From positions 3,208,249 through 3,272,248 of the forward strand of contig NZ_CP038799.1 of assembly GCF_012223425.1 (NCBI RefSeq): DNA of 64,000 nt, given 5' to 3'. Shown here piece after piece: positions 16,280-25,297 of this stretch; positions within the stretch are counted from its first letter, which is position 1; the number at the start of each line of letters is the position of its first letter. The notes beneath the pieces are model-generated. The model was not told the DNA's origin and made no database searches. It saw nothing but the letters and a program-made list of their open reading frames with translations. The position numbers and the translations under genes are program-made. The stretch comes from Mycolicibacterium frederiksbergense (GTDB lineage Bacteria > Actinomycetota > Actinomycetes > Mycobacteriales > Mycobacteriaceae).

Positions 16280-17466
16280 TCTTCTCCGTTCAACATGATG
16301 TGGTCATCGGTCAGGTCGTGTGCACGCTCGGAGCAGGGATCTTCGTGCCACTCCCCGAACGGGTCGGGGAAGCCGGCCCAGCCCTGTGGGTTGTCCAGTT
16401 CGGCATCCGTGAGCAGTGCGCCGTGCAGTGCGGTCATGATGGTGCCCGGGTTGGCCCCGCAGACCAGGATGGTCAGCGCGATGTGCCGGTCGCCGAACCG
16501 GTCGTCCCAGTGCGAGGCGGCCATCGCCGTGCGCTCGGGGTCGGCATAGGCGCGATCGCTCTCCGACATGCCTGCCAGCCAGCGCCCGGCGTCGCCGACG
16601 CCCAGTCCGCCGCCCGCCGATTCGATCCACACCACGGTGTCGGGTTGGCTGGCCAGCCAGGCCCGTCCGCGTGCCCGCACCACCCCGTCGAGCAACGCAT
16701 CGATGGCCTGATGTAGACGCTCTGGATGAAAAGGCCTGCGCGCGTTGAACTCCAAGAGTTCCACCTCGCCATCGGGCTGCAGCGGCGGCTGCCCGGCCAG
16801 CAGCGAATCGTGCGGGTCGTCGCTGCGGCCCCGGCGCGACTGGGCGTCGAGGTGCTTGAGCGCGGTGGTGAAGTGCTGCAATCCGACGGTGATCCGCGCC
16901 CGGGGTGCCAACCTCCGCAGCACGGCCAGCGTCGCCCGGTCGGCTTCGGTCAGCACCAGCACATCGGCGAAGGCCGCCTGCCCGACCACCACCTGTGCCA
17001 CGGTGCGGGAGTCGTCGAGCTCGTCCTCGCCGAGCGCCTGGCTCAGCCAGACACCGGTGTCGATACATGTCACGACGGCCTGGATCTCGACGTCGCGCCC
17101 GGCCGGTCCGTCGATGTAGCCGGGGCCCAGTTGCACCGGGGTGTCGTTGATGGCCGTGCAGATCGCTTCCGGGTCAAGCCATTCCATCAGCTGCACGACG
17201 ATGCGCTGCACGTCGTCGCGCCGGTGCAGTTGGCGCAGCAGGATCAGCAGATCATTGCGGATGGTGCAGGTGACACAGCAGTTGGTGATCTCCAGCGGCC
17301 ACTGGGTGATCACCAACTTGGTGTCCCGCATGCCGCTGACCTGCCGGACCACCACGTGCCCGTCGACCGAATAGCCGACCACCGCGGTTCCCTCGTCGCG
17401 CAGCAGGACGTCGACGGCGTCGGTCCCCGCGCCCTGACCGGCTACCAGTATCACTGGCGTCCGCAT
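16276..17466 (-). CDS. mrf: Mrf: COG0523-family ribosome hibernation factor-recruiting protein
   Basis: A 396-aa COG0523-like protein. In M. smegmatis, Mrf recruits the hibernation factor Mpy to C-minus ribosomes during zinc starvation and is encoded with the alternative ribosomal proteins, as here. The CxxC-type metal site is Cys63-Cys64-x2-Cys67. The P-loop region reads GQGAGTDAV and lacks the Lys-Thr of Walker A; the Rv0106 homologue appears similarly degenerate, so this may be a family trait. The C-terminal half carries RRPFHPERLHQAID, typical of COG0523. It diverges from the rpmB operon across paired Zur-like sites. Confidence 0.88.
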   Translation of the reverse strand: MRTPVILVAGQGAGTDAVDVLLRDEGTAVVGYSVDGHVVVRQVSGMRDTKLVITQWPLEITNCCVTCTIRNDLLILLRQLHRRDDVQRIVVQLMEWLDPEAICTAINDTPVQLGPGYIDGPAGRDVEIQAVVTCIDTGVWLSQALGEDELDDSRTVAQVVVGQAAFADVLVLTEADRATLAVLRRLAPRARITVGLQHFTTALKHLDAQSRRGRSDDPHDSLLAGQPPLQPDGEVELLEFNARRPFHPERLHQAIDALLDGVVRARGRAWLASQPDTVVWIESAGGGLGVGDAGRWLAGMSESDRAYADPERTAMAASHWDDRFGDRHIALTILVCGANPGTIMTALHGALLTDAELDNPQGWAGFPDPFGEWHEDPCSERAHDLTDDHIMLNGEE

Positions 17467-17475
17467 CTCATCACA

Positions 17476-17500
17476 CCCTATCGGTAACGATTTTCAATAA
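17476..17500 (-). promoter_or_regulatory. Probable Zur operator for mrf-rpmE2
   Basis: On the minus strand this reads TTATTGAAAATCGTTACC followed by GATAGGG. It matches 19 of 25 positions of the palindrome at 27706-27730 and begins with the same TTATTGAAAAT half. It lies 10 bp upstream of the mrf start and abuts a TAGGGT -10-like element, so bound repressor would block transcription. Zur is inferred from the gene content and from the known AT-rich mycobacterial and Streptomyces Zur sites. Confidence 0.62.
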
Positions 17501-17533
17501 GTCAGTTCCGTACGCTACCGTGTGGCGGTCAGC

Positions 17534-17558
17534 TTGTCGAAAATCGTTTTCATTAACG
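17534..17558 (+). promoter_or_regulatory. Probable Zur operator for the rpmB-rpmG-rpsN-rpsR operon
   Basis: The core GAAAATCGTTTTC is an exact inverted repeat about a central G or C (GAAAA-TCG-TTTTC), flanked by TTGTC and ATTAACG. It lies 25 bp upstream of ATG 17584. It is the best palindrome of the five related sites in this window. The gene set it precedes is the classic zinc-sparing ribosomal operon. Confidence 0.7.
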
Positions 17559-17583
17559 ACCGAGCATGTATGAGGAGCCGTCG

Positions 17584-17820
17584 ATGTCTGCGCACTGCCA
17601 GGTCACCGGGCGCGCACCGGGTTTCGGTAACCGAGTGTCGCATTCCAACCGGCGTACCCGTCGCCGCTGGAATCCCAATATCCAGATCAAGACCTACTAC
17701 CTGCCCTCGGAGGACCGGCGGATCCGGCTGCGGGTCAGTACCAAAGGGATGAAGGTCATCGACCGCGACGGGATCGAGGCCGTGGTCGGTCGGCTGCGCC
17801 GGGAAGGGCAGAAGGTCTGA
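17584..17820 (+). CDS. rpmB: 50S ribosomal protein L28 (C-minus paralogue)
   Basis: A 78-aa L28 with only one cysteine (MSAHCQVTG), so the two CxxC zinc pairs of the standard L28 are missing. Conserved RRTRRRWNPNIQ and KTYYLPSE support identity. GAGGAG lies 6 nt before ATG 17584. First gene of a four-gene operon in which each stop overlaps the next start (TGATG). Confidence 0.94.
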   Translation: MSAHCQVTGRAPGFGNRVSHSNRRTRRRWNPNIQIKTYYLPSEDRRIRLRVSTKGMKVIDRDGIEAVVGRLRREGQKV

Positions 17821-17987
17821 TGGCCAAGAGCAACGACATCCGGCCCATCGTCAAGCTGAAAAGCACCGCAGGCACCGGGTATACGTACGTCACGCGGAAG
17901 AACAGGCGCAACGATCCGGACCGGTTGGTGTTGAAGAAGTATGACCCGGTGCTGCGCAAGCACGTCGATTTCAAGGAAGAACGCTGA
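17820..17987 (+). CDS. rpmG: 50S ribosomal protein L33 (C-minus paralogue)
   Basis: A 55-aa L33 read directly from the sequence. It begins MAKSNDIRPIVKLKS, continues TGYTYVTRKNRRNDPDRL, and ends FKEER. It contains no cysteine, so the zinc ribbon is gone. ATG 17820 overlaps the rpmB stop and its TGA overlaps the rpsN start. Confidence 0.93.
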   Translation: MAKSNDIRPIVKLKSTAGTGYTYVTRKNRRNDPDRLVLKKYDPVLRKHVDFKEER

Positions 17988-18292
17988 TGGCCAAGAAGTC
18001 CAAGATCGTCGCGAACGAGCGACGCCGCGAGACGGTGGCGCGCTACGCCGAGCGTCGTGCCGAACTGAAAGAGCTGATCCGCCGGCCGGATACCGAAGCG
18101 GCGCAACGCGCTGCCGCCCAAGCCGAGCTGCAGCGGATGCCGCGCGATGCCAGTCCGGTCCGGGTGCGCAACCGCGATGCGGTCGACGGGAGGCCGCGCG
18201 GCCACCTGCGCAAGTTCGGGCTGTCGCGGGTACGCACGCGCGAGCTGGCGCACCGCGGTGAGCTGCCCGGCATCCGGAAAGCGAGCTGGTGA
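17987..18292 (+). CDS. rpsN: 30S ribosomal protein S14 (C-minus, long form)
   Basis: A 101-aa S14 without the CxxC...CxxC zinc finger of the short 61-aa form. It has the long-form N-terminus (MAKKSKIVANERRRE) and the conserved C-terminal GRPRGHLRKFGLSR and ELPGIRKASW. ATG overlaps the rpmG stop and the stop overlaps the rpsR start, so all four genes are coupled. Confidence 0.95.
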   Translation: MAKKSKIVANERRRETVARYAERRAELKELIRRPDTEAAQRAAAQAELQRMPRDASPVRVRNRDAVDGRPRGHLRKFGLSRVRTRELAHRGELPGIRKASW

Positions 18293-18546
18293 TGGCACCC
18301 CGCGCACCGAAGAAGCGCAGACCCGCGCCCGAAGAGATCAAACGACCCCGACAGAACAAGCTCAAGGCCCTCGGTATCACCGAGGTCGACTACAAGGACA
18401 TCTCGGTACTGCGGACGTTCATCTCCGATCGCGGCAAGATCCGGTCCCGTCGGGTCACCGGGCTCACCCCGCAACAGCAGCGGCAGGTCGCGATCGCGAT
18501 CAAGAACGCCAGGGAAATGGCGTTGCTGCCCTACGGCGGGCCCTAG
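18292..18546 (+). CDS. rpsR: 30S ribosomal protein S18 (C-minus paralogue)
   Basis: An 84-aa S18 with no cysteine. Conserved features are YKDISVLRTFISDRGKI and RRVTGLTPQQQRQVAIAIK. ATG 18292 continues the TGATG coupling pattern; a GTG one codon upstream is possible. Its TAG stop shares a CTAG palindrome with the convergent bluB stop. Confidence 0.94.
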   Translation: MAPRAPKKRRPAPEEIKRPRQNKLKALGITEVDYKDISVLRTFISDRGKIRSRRVTGLTPQQQRQVAIAIKNAREMALLPYGGP

Positions 18547-19211
18547 CCGTCGGCACCCGAAGTTGCTGTGGCCCAACCGTTCTCCGAGACGAATTCCGAC
18601 AGCGGCCGGCCCATGGTCCACTCGTCGATCTCCAGGGCCGGCCGGTCCGGGAAATCCGGAACCGGTCCCAGACAGAGGATGGCTACCGGATCGGCACCCG
18701 CCGGCATGCCCAGCAGTTCGGCCAACCGGGCAGGCTCGAAGATCGACACCCAGCCCATGCCGAGGCCTTCCGCACGAGCGGCCAGCCACAGGTTCTGGAT
18801 CGCGCACGACACCGATGCCAGATCCATCTGCGGCATCGTGCGGCGCCCGAAGACATGGCGCTGCCGATCGTCGCGCAGCGCGACCACCAATAGTTCGGCG
18901 CATTCCAGGATGCCCTCGACCTTGAGCTCCAGGAACTCCTCGGCGCGCGGGCCCAGCGCCTCGGCGGTCAGCTTGCGTTCCTGATCGACCAGGTCATGAA
19001 TCGCGTGGCGCAGGTGCGCATCGGTGACCCGGATGAAGTGCCACGGCTGCATCAGGCCGACACTCGGTGCGGCGTGTGCGGCGTGCAGCAGCCGGGCCAG
19101 GATGCCCTCGTCGACCGCGGTGCCGGCAACGAAGCGGCGCATATCCCGACGTTCGGCGATGGTCCGGTAGACGGCCCGGCGCTCGGCGGCGCTGAACGCG
19201 TGATCGGTCAC
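18543..19211 (-). CDS. bluB: 5,6-dimethylbenzimidazole synthase BluB
   Basis: A 222-aa nitroreductase-fold enzyme that fragments reduced FMN with O2 to make the lower ligand of vitamin B12. Signatures are ERRDMRRF, HAAPSVGLMQPWHFIRV (with the Gly-Leu-Met loop) and LAARAEGLGMGWVS. GTG 19211 is chosen because the fold begins shortly after it; upstream in-frame sequence is antisense to the MFS gene and low-complexity. It starts 10 bp after the MFS exporter stop and may be read from that promoter. Cobalt use also fits the cobalt-type hydrolase nearby, but the link is only positional. Confidence 0.87.
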   Translation of the reverse strand: MTDHAFSAAERRAVYRTIAERRDMRRFVAGTAVDEGILARLLHAAHAAPSVGLMQPWHFIRVTDAHLRHAIHDLVDQERKLTAEALGPRAEEFLELKVEGILECAELLVVALRDDRQRHVFGRRTMPQMDLASVSCAIQNLWLAARAEGLGMGWVSIFEPARLAELLGMPAGADPVAILCLGPVPDFPDRPALEIDEWTMGRPLSEFVSENGWATATSGADG

Positions 19212-19221
19212 GCCCGTCAGC

Positions 19222-20424
19222 CTAGAGACCCCGGGCGGCCCTGGTGCTGCGCAGCCCCGCCGCGGCCGCGCCGAGGCACGCCGCGGCGACGGCACCGGCG
19301 AACCAGGGGAACACGGATGCCAGATCCCACCTGGTGGCGGCCCAGCCGGCGATGAGGGTCGGGACGGCCATCGCGGTGTAGGCCAGCAGATAGAACGCCG
19401 ACATCGTCTCACCGCGCCGCGTCGGGGGCACCACGTCGGACAGGTGGCGCAACGAGCCGCCGAATCCCAGTCCGAACGTCACGCCGAGCAGCACCGCGGC
19501 CACGAACACCAGCTCCCAGCGGTGGGTCAGCAGGACCGGAATGGTCAACAGCAGCGACACGGCCATCCCGATATCGCCGATGATCGCCGAGTATCTGGCG
19601 GGCAGCCGGGTGGCGCCGAGCTGGGCCATGGCGGCGGCGAACGCGGTGGTGGCGACCACCGCGCCACCGAAGACCAGGTTGTCGATATGAGTCTGCTGGG
19701 CGGCCAGCGACGGGTACAGCGACAGCAGCACCCCGAGCACCGACCAGGAGGCCATGGCGCCCAGCGCCGAGAACCAGAAATCAGCGCGGATCTCCTCCGG
19801 CACAGCCGGTTTGGCCAGCCGGATGGGGCCGGGCGTGCGCACGGTGTGTGGCTCGTTGAGGGCCAGCACGCCGACGCCGATCAACAGGCAGATCACCGCG
19901 ACGACGGCATACGGCGTGCGCAGCGGATGCGGCGCGTACTGGGCCAGCAGAGCGGACCCGATGATGGCGACCGTCATCCCGATGTTGAAGCTGACGCCAC
20001 TGAGTTGGCCGGTGCGCACCCCGCGGTCCGGGCGCAGATCGAGCAGTGCCGCCGCGCCGGCGACGACGATGGAGCCGACCGCGGCGCCGTGGATGGTGCG
20101 GGCCAGCAGCAGCATCGCCATGCTGTCGGCGATCAGGAAGACCCCGAGGCCGATCAGCAGGGCCACCAGCGCCCCGATCAGAACCGGCTTGCGGCCGACG
20201 ACATCGGAGATTTTTCCCGACACCAACACCGCCGCCAGGGCCGCCAGCGCGTACACCGCGAAGACGATGGTGGTGGCCAGTGGGGACAGGTGCCAGTTCG
20301 CCTCATAGATGCCGTACAGCGGGGCGGGCAACCCCGAGACACCCAGCGCGACGCCGCTCAGCACCAGCACCACCGGGTAGGCCCAGCGTTGGGTCGGGGT
20401 GGTCGCAGGGTCGAATGCCACCAT
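19222..20424 (-). CDS. MFS transporter
   Basis: A 400-aa major facilitator with 12 predicted helices. The loop 2-3 motif is GKISDVVGRKPVLIGA, and LLLARTIHGAAVGSIVVAGAAAL follows. A GGAGG ribosome binding site lies 8 nt before ATG 20424. The divergent ArsR-type regulator and the inverted repeats between the two genes suggest ligand-induced export. The substrate is unknown. Confidence 0.88.
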   Translation of the reverse strand: MVAFDPATTPTQRWAYPVVLVLSGVALGVSGLPAPLYGIYEANWHLSPLATTIVFAVYALAALAAVLVSGKISDVVGRKPVLIGALVALLIGLGVFLIADSMAMLLLARTIHGAAVGSIVVAGAAALLDLRPDRGVRTGQLSGVSFNIGMTVAIIGSALLAQYAPHPLRTPYAVVAVICLLIGVGVLALNEPHTVRTPGPIRLAKPAVPEEIRADFWFSALGAMASWSVLGVLLSLYPSLAAQQTHIDNLVFGGAVVATTAFAAAMAQLGATRLPARYSAIIGDIGMAVSLLLTIPVLLTHRWELVFVAAVLLGVTFGLGFGGSLRHLSDVVPPTRRGETMSAFYLLAYTAMAVPTLIAGWAATRWDLASVFPWFAGAVAAACLGAAAAGLRSTRAARGL

Positions 20425-20444
20425 CGCGGTCACCTCCGGTGTCT

Positions 20445-20501
20445 GGTTTGACGGACATCGAACCCGTCCGAGGCTACGCTGGGTTCGACAGAGATCAAAC
20501 C
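20445..20501. promoter_or_regulatory. Double operator between the MFS and ArsR-type genes
   Basis: Two copies of GGTTYGA-N6-TCRAACC occur, at 20445-20465 and 20481-20501. Each is an imperfect palindrome, and the pair also forms a 21-nt inverted repeat around a 15-nt centre. The arrangement suits two dimers of the ArsR-type protein controlling both divergent promoters. Confidence 0.6.
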
Positions 20502-20523
20502 GAATATGACCGAGGTTATTCCG

Positions 20524-20859
20524 ATGGCAGACAACGCGCTGGTCACCGAGTATCCGGTGCACCCGGTCGGGTCCGTGCAGAAGGTGCTGGCGGCGATCCA
20601 TGATCCTGTGCGGTTGGAGATGGTGCGCCGGTTGCACAACGCGCAGGCGCCGCTGCAGTGTGTGGCGCTCTACGACGGCATCAACAAATCCACGGCCACC
20701 CACCACTTCAAGATCCTGCGCGAGGCCGGCATCACCGAACGTCTGATGATCGACGGGCTGACGTATCAGAAGCTGCGTCGCGACGCGGTCGAGTCGGCTC
20801 TGCCCGGATTGTTGGCCAGCGTCGTCGGCGGCGCCAACCGGGACGCCGCGTCTCAGTAG
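20524..20859 (+). CDS. ArsR/SmtB-family transcriptional regulator
   Basis: A 111-aa winged-helix protein. The helix-turn-helix is in the stretch HDPVRLEMVRRL through GINKSTATHHFKILREAGI. No CxC metal site of the ArsR or SmtB type is visible, so the inducer may be organic. ATG 20524 is preferred because GAGG lies 8 nt upstream; ATG 20506 is a possible longer start. It is divergent from the MFS gene with palindromic sites between them, so it most likely represses that exporter and itself. Confidence 0.85.
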   Translation: MADNALVTEYPVHPVGSVQKVLAAIHDPVRLEMVRRLHNAQAPLQCVALYDGINKSTATHHFKILREAGITERLMIDGLTYQKLRRDAVESALPGLLASVVGGANRDAASQ

Positions 20860-20899
20860 CTGCACCGGCTCATCCGCTACGAGCTGACCGAGACGACCA

Positions 20900-21664
20900 C
20901 TAGCGGAACGGAGCGGGCGTGATCCCGTGCTCGGCGAGCCGCGCCCGGGCTGCGGCCGCAATATGTACCGCACCGGGCGAATCCCCGTGCACGCACACCG
21001 ATTCGGCGTTGACCGGGATGCTCGTGCCGTCGACGGCGGTGACCCGGCCCTCGGTCACCATCGTCAGCACCCGGTCGGCGATCTCGTCGGTGTCGTGCAG
21101 TACGGCGCCGGGATCGCGGCGGGACACCAGCTGTCCGTCGGGTCGATAGGCCCGGTCGGCGAATACCTCCGAGACCGTCCGCACGCCGAGTTCCTGCGCG
21201 GCGGCGAAGAATGCCGATCCGCTGAGTCCCAGCACCGGCAACTCCGGATCCACGGTGTAGACCGCCTCGGCGACCGCCCGGGCCTGCGCTTCGTGAGTGA
21301 CGATCGTGTTGTACAGGGCGCCATGTGGTTTCACATAGGTCACCGCGGTACCGGCGGCCTGTGCCAATGCCGACAAGGCGCCGATCTGATACATCAGGTC
21401 GGCGGTGAGGTCCGGGGCATCCACGTCGATGAACCGCCGCCCGAAGCCGGCCAGATCGCGGTACCCCACCTGGGCGCCGATCCGCACACCGTGTGCGGCG
21501 GCGGCATGGCAGACCCGCAGCAGCCCGGCCGGGTCGCCGGCGTGGAATCCGCAGGCGACATTGGCCGATGTCACGATGTCGAGCATGGCGTCGTCGTCGC
21601 CGAGCGTCCAGACGCCGAAACCCTCTCCGAGATCAGCGTTCAGATCGACGGTGTGCGAGGTCAC
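20900..21664 (-). CDS. pxpA: 5-oxoprolinase subunit A (LamB/YcsF family)
   Basis: A 254-aa LamB/YcsF protein with the hallmark VDLNADLGEGFG, ANVACGFHAGDP, VGYRDLAGFGRR and YVKPHGALYN. In known systems PxpA works with PxpB and PxpC to hydrolyse 5-oxoproline to glutamate using ATP, but neither partner is adjacent. Instead it starts 5 bp after the stop of the zinc ABC ATPase aztA and is probably on the same transcript. Start GTG 21664. Confidence 0.88.
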   Translation of the reverse strand: MTSHTVDLNADLGEGFGVWTLGDDDAMLDIVTSANVACGFHAGDPAGLLRVCHAAAAHGVRIGAQVGYRDLAGFGRRFIDVDAPDLTADLMYQIGALSALAQAAGTAVTYVKPHGALYNTIVTHEAQARAVAEAVYTVDPELPVLGLSGSAFFAAAQELGVRTVSEVFADRAYRPDGQLVSRRDPGAVLHDTDEIADRVLTMVTEGRVTAVDGTSIPVNAESVCVHGDSPGAVHIAAAARARLAEHGITPAPFR

Positions 21665-21669
21665 GACGT

Positions 21670-22332
<663 letters not shown>

Positions 22333-22352
22333 TACTGCTAAGAGTGTACGGC

Positions 22353-24350
22353 ATGACGCACTGGCTGATCGACCCGTTCCAGGCCGACATGGTCCTTCGG
22401 GCACTGGTGGCCGGCGTGATCGCCGCGTGCCTGTGCTCCCTGGTGGGGTGCTGGGTCCTGTTGCGCCGCAGCGTATTCCTGGGCGAGGCGATGACGCACG
22501 GCATGCTGCCCGGGGTCGCGATCGCCGCGCTGCTGGGGGTGAGCCTGATGGCCGGCGGGCTGGTGGCGGCGCTGGTCATGGCCTTCGGGGTCGCGGCAAT
22601 TGGGCGTTCCTCGAAGCTGGCCTCGGATACCAGCATCGGTCTGCTGCTGGTCGGCATGCTCGCCCTCGGCGTCATCGTGGTGTCGCGGTCACAGAGCTTC
22701 GCGGTGGACCTCACCGGCTTCCTGTTCGGAGACGTCTTCGCGGTGCGGACCAATGATCTCGTCGTCCTGGCGGTGGCACTGCTGCTGACCTTCGTCGCCG
22801 TCGTCGCCGGCCACCGAGCTTTCGTGGCGGTGACGTTCGATCCGCGCAAGGCCGCCACCCTGGGCCTTCGCCCGAACCTGGCAATTCCCGCGATGACCGT
22901 GCTCATGGCGGTGGCCATGGTGGCCTCCTTCCACGTCGTGGGCACGCTGCTGGTGCTCGGACTGCTCGTCGCGCCGCCCGCTGCCGCGCTCATGTGGGCA
23001 CGCTCCATCCCCCGGGTGATGGTGTTGTCCGCGGTGATCGGCAGTGCGGCGGTCTACCTCGGGCTGATGATCTCCTGGTACGCCGGTACCGCGGGGGGAG
23101 CGACCATCGCCGGTGTCGCGGTGCTGCTGTTCTTCGCCTCGACCGCGCTCGCATTGCTGCGCAACCGCTGGAAGCCCGTCGCGGCCGTCGCCGCCACGGC
23201 GGTGGTCGCGGTGGGCTGTTCCAGCACGCAACCGCCCCCGGCGCCGCCGGAGACCTCCTCGGCCTCAACCGGCGACGGGGTGGACATCGAAGACGGCGCC
23301 CGCGAAATCGACGGTGCGCTGACCAAGCTGGTGCTGGTCGACCCGACCACCGGAGCGACGTCGGTGTATGACGCCGTGGACGAGATCGAGACCCAGATCG
23401 GTTCCTACGGAGCGGTTTCTGCGCTCTACGGGGACGGTCGATTCGGCTATCTGCGAACGGGGGAGCGGACGGCCGTGGTCGATGCCGGCGCGTGGACCTT
23501 CGACCATGGCGAGCACTACCACTACTTCGCCAGCGAACCGGCCGAGGTGGCGACCCTCGATCTGCCGGTCGCGGCGGTGGCCGCAAGCAGCTCCACGGTG
23601 GCGGTCCGGTCGGAGTCCGGTGTGGTGGACCTCTTCGATCGCGAAAAGCTCGGCACCAAGGCGATCGAAAGCGCGGAGGGGCTGACGGCCCCACCGGACA
23701 CCGCGACCGTGGTGCCCTACGGCAGCAGGATCGTCTCCGTGTCCAACGGCGGTCGGATCCAGGTCACCGGTGACGCCGGCACGAGCGAACTCGATGCTGA
23801 ATGTGCCGGCCCGACCTGGGCCAGGGCAACCCGCAAGGCGGTCGTCTTCGGCTGTGAGAACGGCGCGGTCCGGGTCACCGGCGGCGAGAAGGATCTCACC
23901 GTCACCGCGATGCCCTATCCCGCAGACGCACCGGCGCAACATCCGGCTCAGATGGAACACCGGGACCGCTCCGATGTATTCGCCGGGGTGGCCGAGGGAA
24001 CGGTCTGGGTGCTCGACAGCCGGCAGCGCGCCTGGACGCCCATCCCCGTCCCCGATGCCATCGCCACCAATACCGCCGGTGACGGAACCGTATTGGTGCT
24101 GCGCCGGGACGGAAGCCTGAGTTCCTTCGATGTCCAGACGCGTGCCGAGACTGCGCGGATCCCCCTGATCTCCGGCGGAGTACCCGCCGAGGGGCCGCAG
24201 CCGGTCGTCGATCTCGATTCCGACCGTGCCTATGTCAACAACGCGGCAGCCAAGGAGATCTACGAGATCGACTATGCCGATGGGTTGCGGATCGCTCGCA
24301 CCCTGCGCACCGAGGTCACGCCGGGACTCATGGTCGAGGCCGGCCGGTGA
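22353..24350 (+). CDS. aztB: Zinc ABC permease AztB fused to an AztD-like metallochaperone domain
   Basis: A 665-aa protein. Residues 1 to about 270 are a metal ABC permease with about 8 helices (GEAMTHGMLPGVAIAALLG; FHVVGTLLVLGLLVAPPAAA). Directly after the last helix comes a lipoprotein-like segment (NRWKPVAAVAATAVVAVGC, Cys289) and a Pro/Ser linker. Residues about 310-665 form a beta-propeller-like domain related to the stand-alone AztD at 25298; both share EC...GCENG. The segment FDHGEHYHYF is a likely zinc site. No stop or good internal ribosome site separates the parts, although a TTG at 23154 could start a lipoprotein. AztC overlaps its stop. Confidence 0.82.
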   Translation: MTHWLIDPFQADMVLRALVAGVIAACLCSLVGCWVLLRRSVFLGEAMTHGMLPGVAIAALLGVSLMAGGLVAALVMAFGVAAIGRSSKLASDTSIGLLLVGMLALGVIVVSRSQSFAVDLTGFLFGDVFAVRTNDLVVLAVALLLTFVAVVAGHRAFVAVTFDPRKAATLGLRPNLAIPAMTVLMAVAMVASFHVVGTLLVLGLLVAPPAAALMWARSIPRVMVLSAVIGSAAVYLGLMISWYAGTAGGATIAGVAVLLFFASTALALLRNRWKPVAAVAATAVVAVGCSSTQPPPAPPETSSASTGDGVDIEDGAREIDGALTKLVLVDPTTGATSVYDAVDEIETQIGSYGAVSALYGDGRFGYLRTGERTAVVDAGAWTFDHGEHYHYFASEPAEVATLDLPVAAVAASSSTVAVRSESGVVDLFDREKLGTKAIESAEGLTAPPDTATVVPYGSRIVSVSNGGRIQVTGDAGTSELDAECAGPTWARATRKAVVFGCENGAVRVTGGEKDLTVTAMPYPADAPAQHPAQMEHRDRSDVFAGVAEGTVWVLDSRQRAWTPIPVPDAIATNTAGDGTVLVLRRDGSLSSFDVQTRAETARIPLISGGVPAEGPQPVVDLDSDRAYVNNAAAKEIYEIDYADGLRIARTLRTEVTPGLMVEAGR

Positions 24351-25258
24351 CACGGCGGGCCCTCGCATCACTCGCGGCTCTGATCAGCGTCCTGGCCACC
24401 GCCTGCGGCGGCGGGTCCGGCGGTGGCAGCGGCGAGATCGTGGTGACCACCAACATTCTCGGAGACGTTGTCCGCAACATCGTCGGGGACGCGGCCGCGG
24501 TCCGGGTGTTGATGCAACCCAACGCCGATCCACACTCGTTCGGAGTCTCGGCCCGGGACGCCGCCGCGATGAACGGCGCCGGCCTCATCGTCTACAACGG
24601 TCTCGGACTCGAAGAGAACGTCACCCGCAACGTCGAAAGTGCTTCCTCGCAAGGTGTGTCGACGCTCGCGGTCGGCGAACGCATCGACCCGATCACGTAC
24701 GCCGAGGGCGACAGCGCGGGCATGCCGGATCCGCACTTCTGGACCGATCCAGAACGGATGATCGCCGCCGTCGATGTCATCGAGGAAGCGATCGTGCGCG
24801 ATGTCGCCGGTGTCGACGTCGACGCCGTCATCCGCAACGCCGAGAACTATCGCGCACAACTGCGCCGCCTCGACGACACGATGAGCCAGGGTTTCGCCGC
24901 GCTCCCACCGGACCGGCGCAAGCTGGTGACCAACCATCATGTGCTGGGATATCTGGCGGAGCGCTTCGATTTCGAGGTGATCGGTGCCGTGGTGCCCAGC
25001 GGCACCACACTGGCCGCGCCGAGCGCATCCGACCTGCAGTCGCTGGTCGGCGCGATCCAATCCGCCCGGGTGCCAGCCATCTTCGTCGACTCGTCGCAGC
25101 CGGAGAAGCTGGCCCGGGTGCTGGCACAGGACGCCGGCGTACAGGTGCAGATCGTGCCGCTCTACAGCGAATCCCTCAGTCCGGCCGGCTCGCAGGCCGA
25201 CACCTACCTCGACATGATGCGCGCCAACACCGACGCCATCATCACCGGACTGAGATAA
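24347..25258 (+). CDS. aztC: Zinc ABC transporter substrate-binding lipoprotein AztC
   Basis: A 303-aa cluster A-I metal-binding protein. Lipobox ATAC near residue 20 is followed by a Gly-rich linker. Expected ligands are His in NADPHSFG, His in MPDPHFWTD, His in TNHHVLGY and an Asp in IFVDSSQPEK. There is no His-rich loop, which is typical of AztC, and AztC relies on AztD for zinc delivery. GTG 24347 overlaps the aztB-D stop (GTGA). Confidence 0.9.
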   Translation: MTRRALASLAALISVLATACGGGSGGGSGEIVVTTNILGDVVRNIVGDAAAVRVLMQPNADPHSFGVSARDAAAMNGAGLIVYNGLGLEENVTRNVESASSQGVSTLAVGERIDPITYAEGDSAGMPDPHFWTDPERMIAAVDVIEEAIVRDVAGVDVDAVIRNAENYRAQLRRLDDTMSQGFAALPPDRRKLVTNHHVLGYLAERFDFEVIGAVVPSGTTLAAPSASDLQSLVGAIQSARVPAIFVDSSQPEKLARVLAQDAGVQVQIVPLYSESLSPAGSQADTYLDMMRANTDAIITGLR

Positions 25259-25297
25259 CCGCAGATCTCACGACCCCCAACAAAAGGAGCAACAATC

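Noticed and set aside
23154..24350. Separate lipoprotein gene starting at TTG 23154
   Set aside because: No ribosome binding site precedes it and the frame is continuous with the permease, so a fusion is the simpler reading; kept as an alternative in the text.
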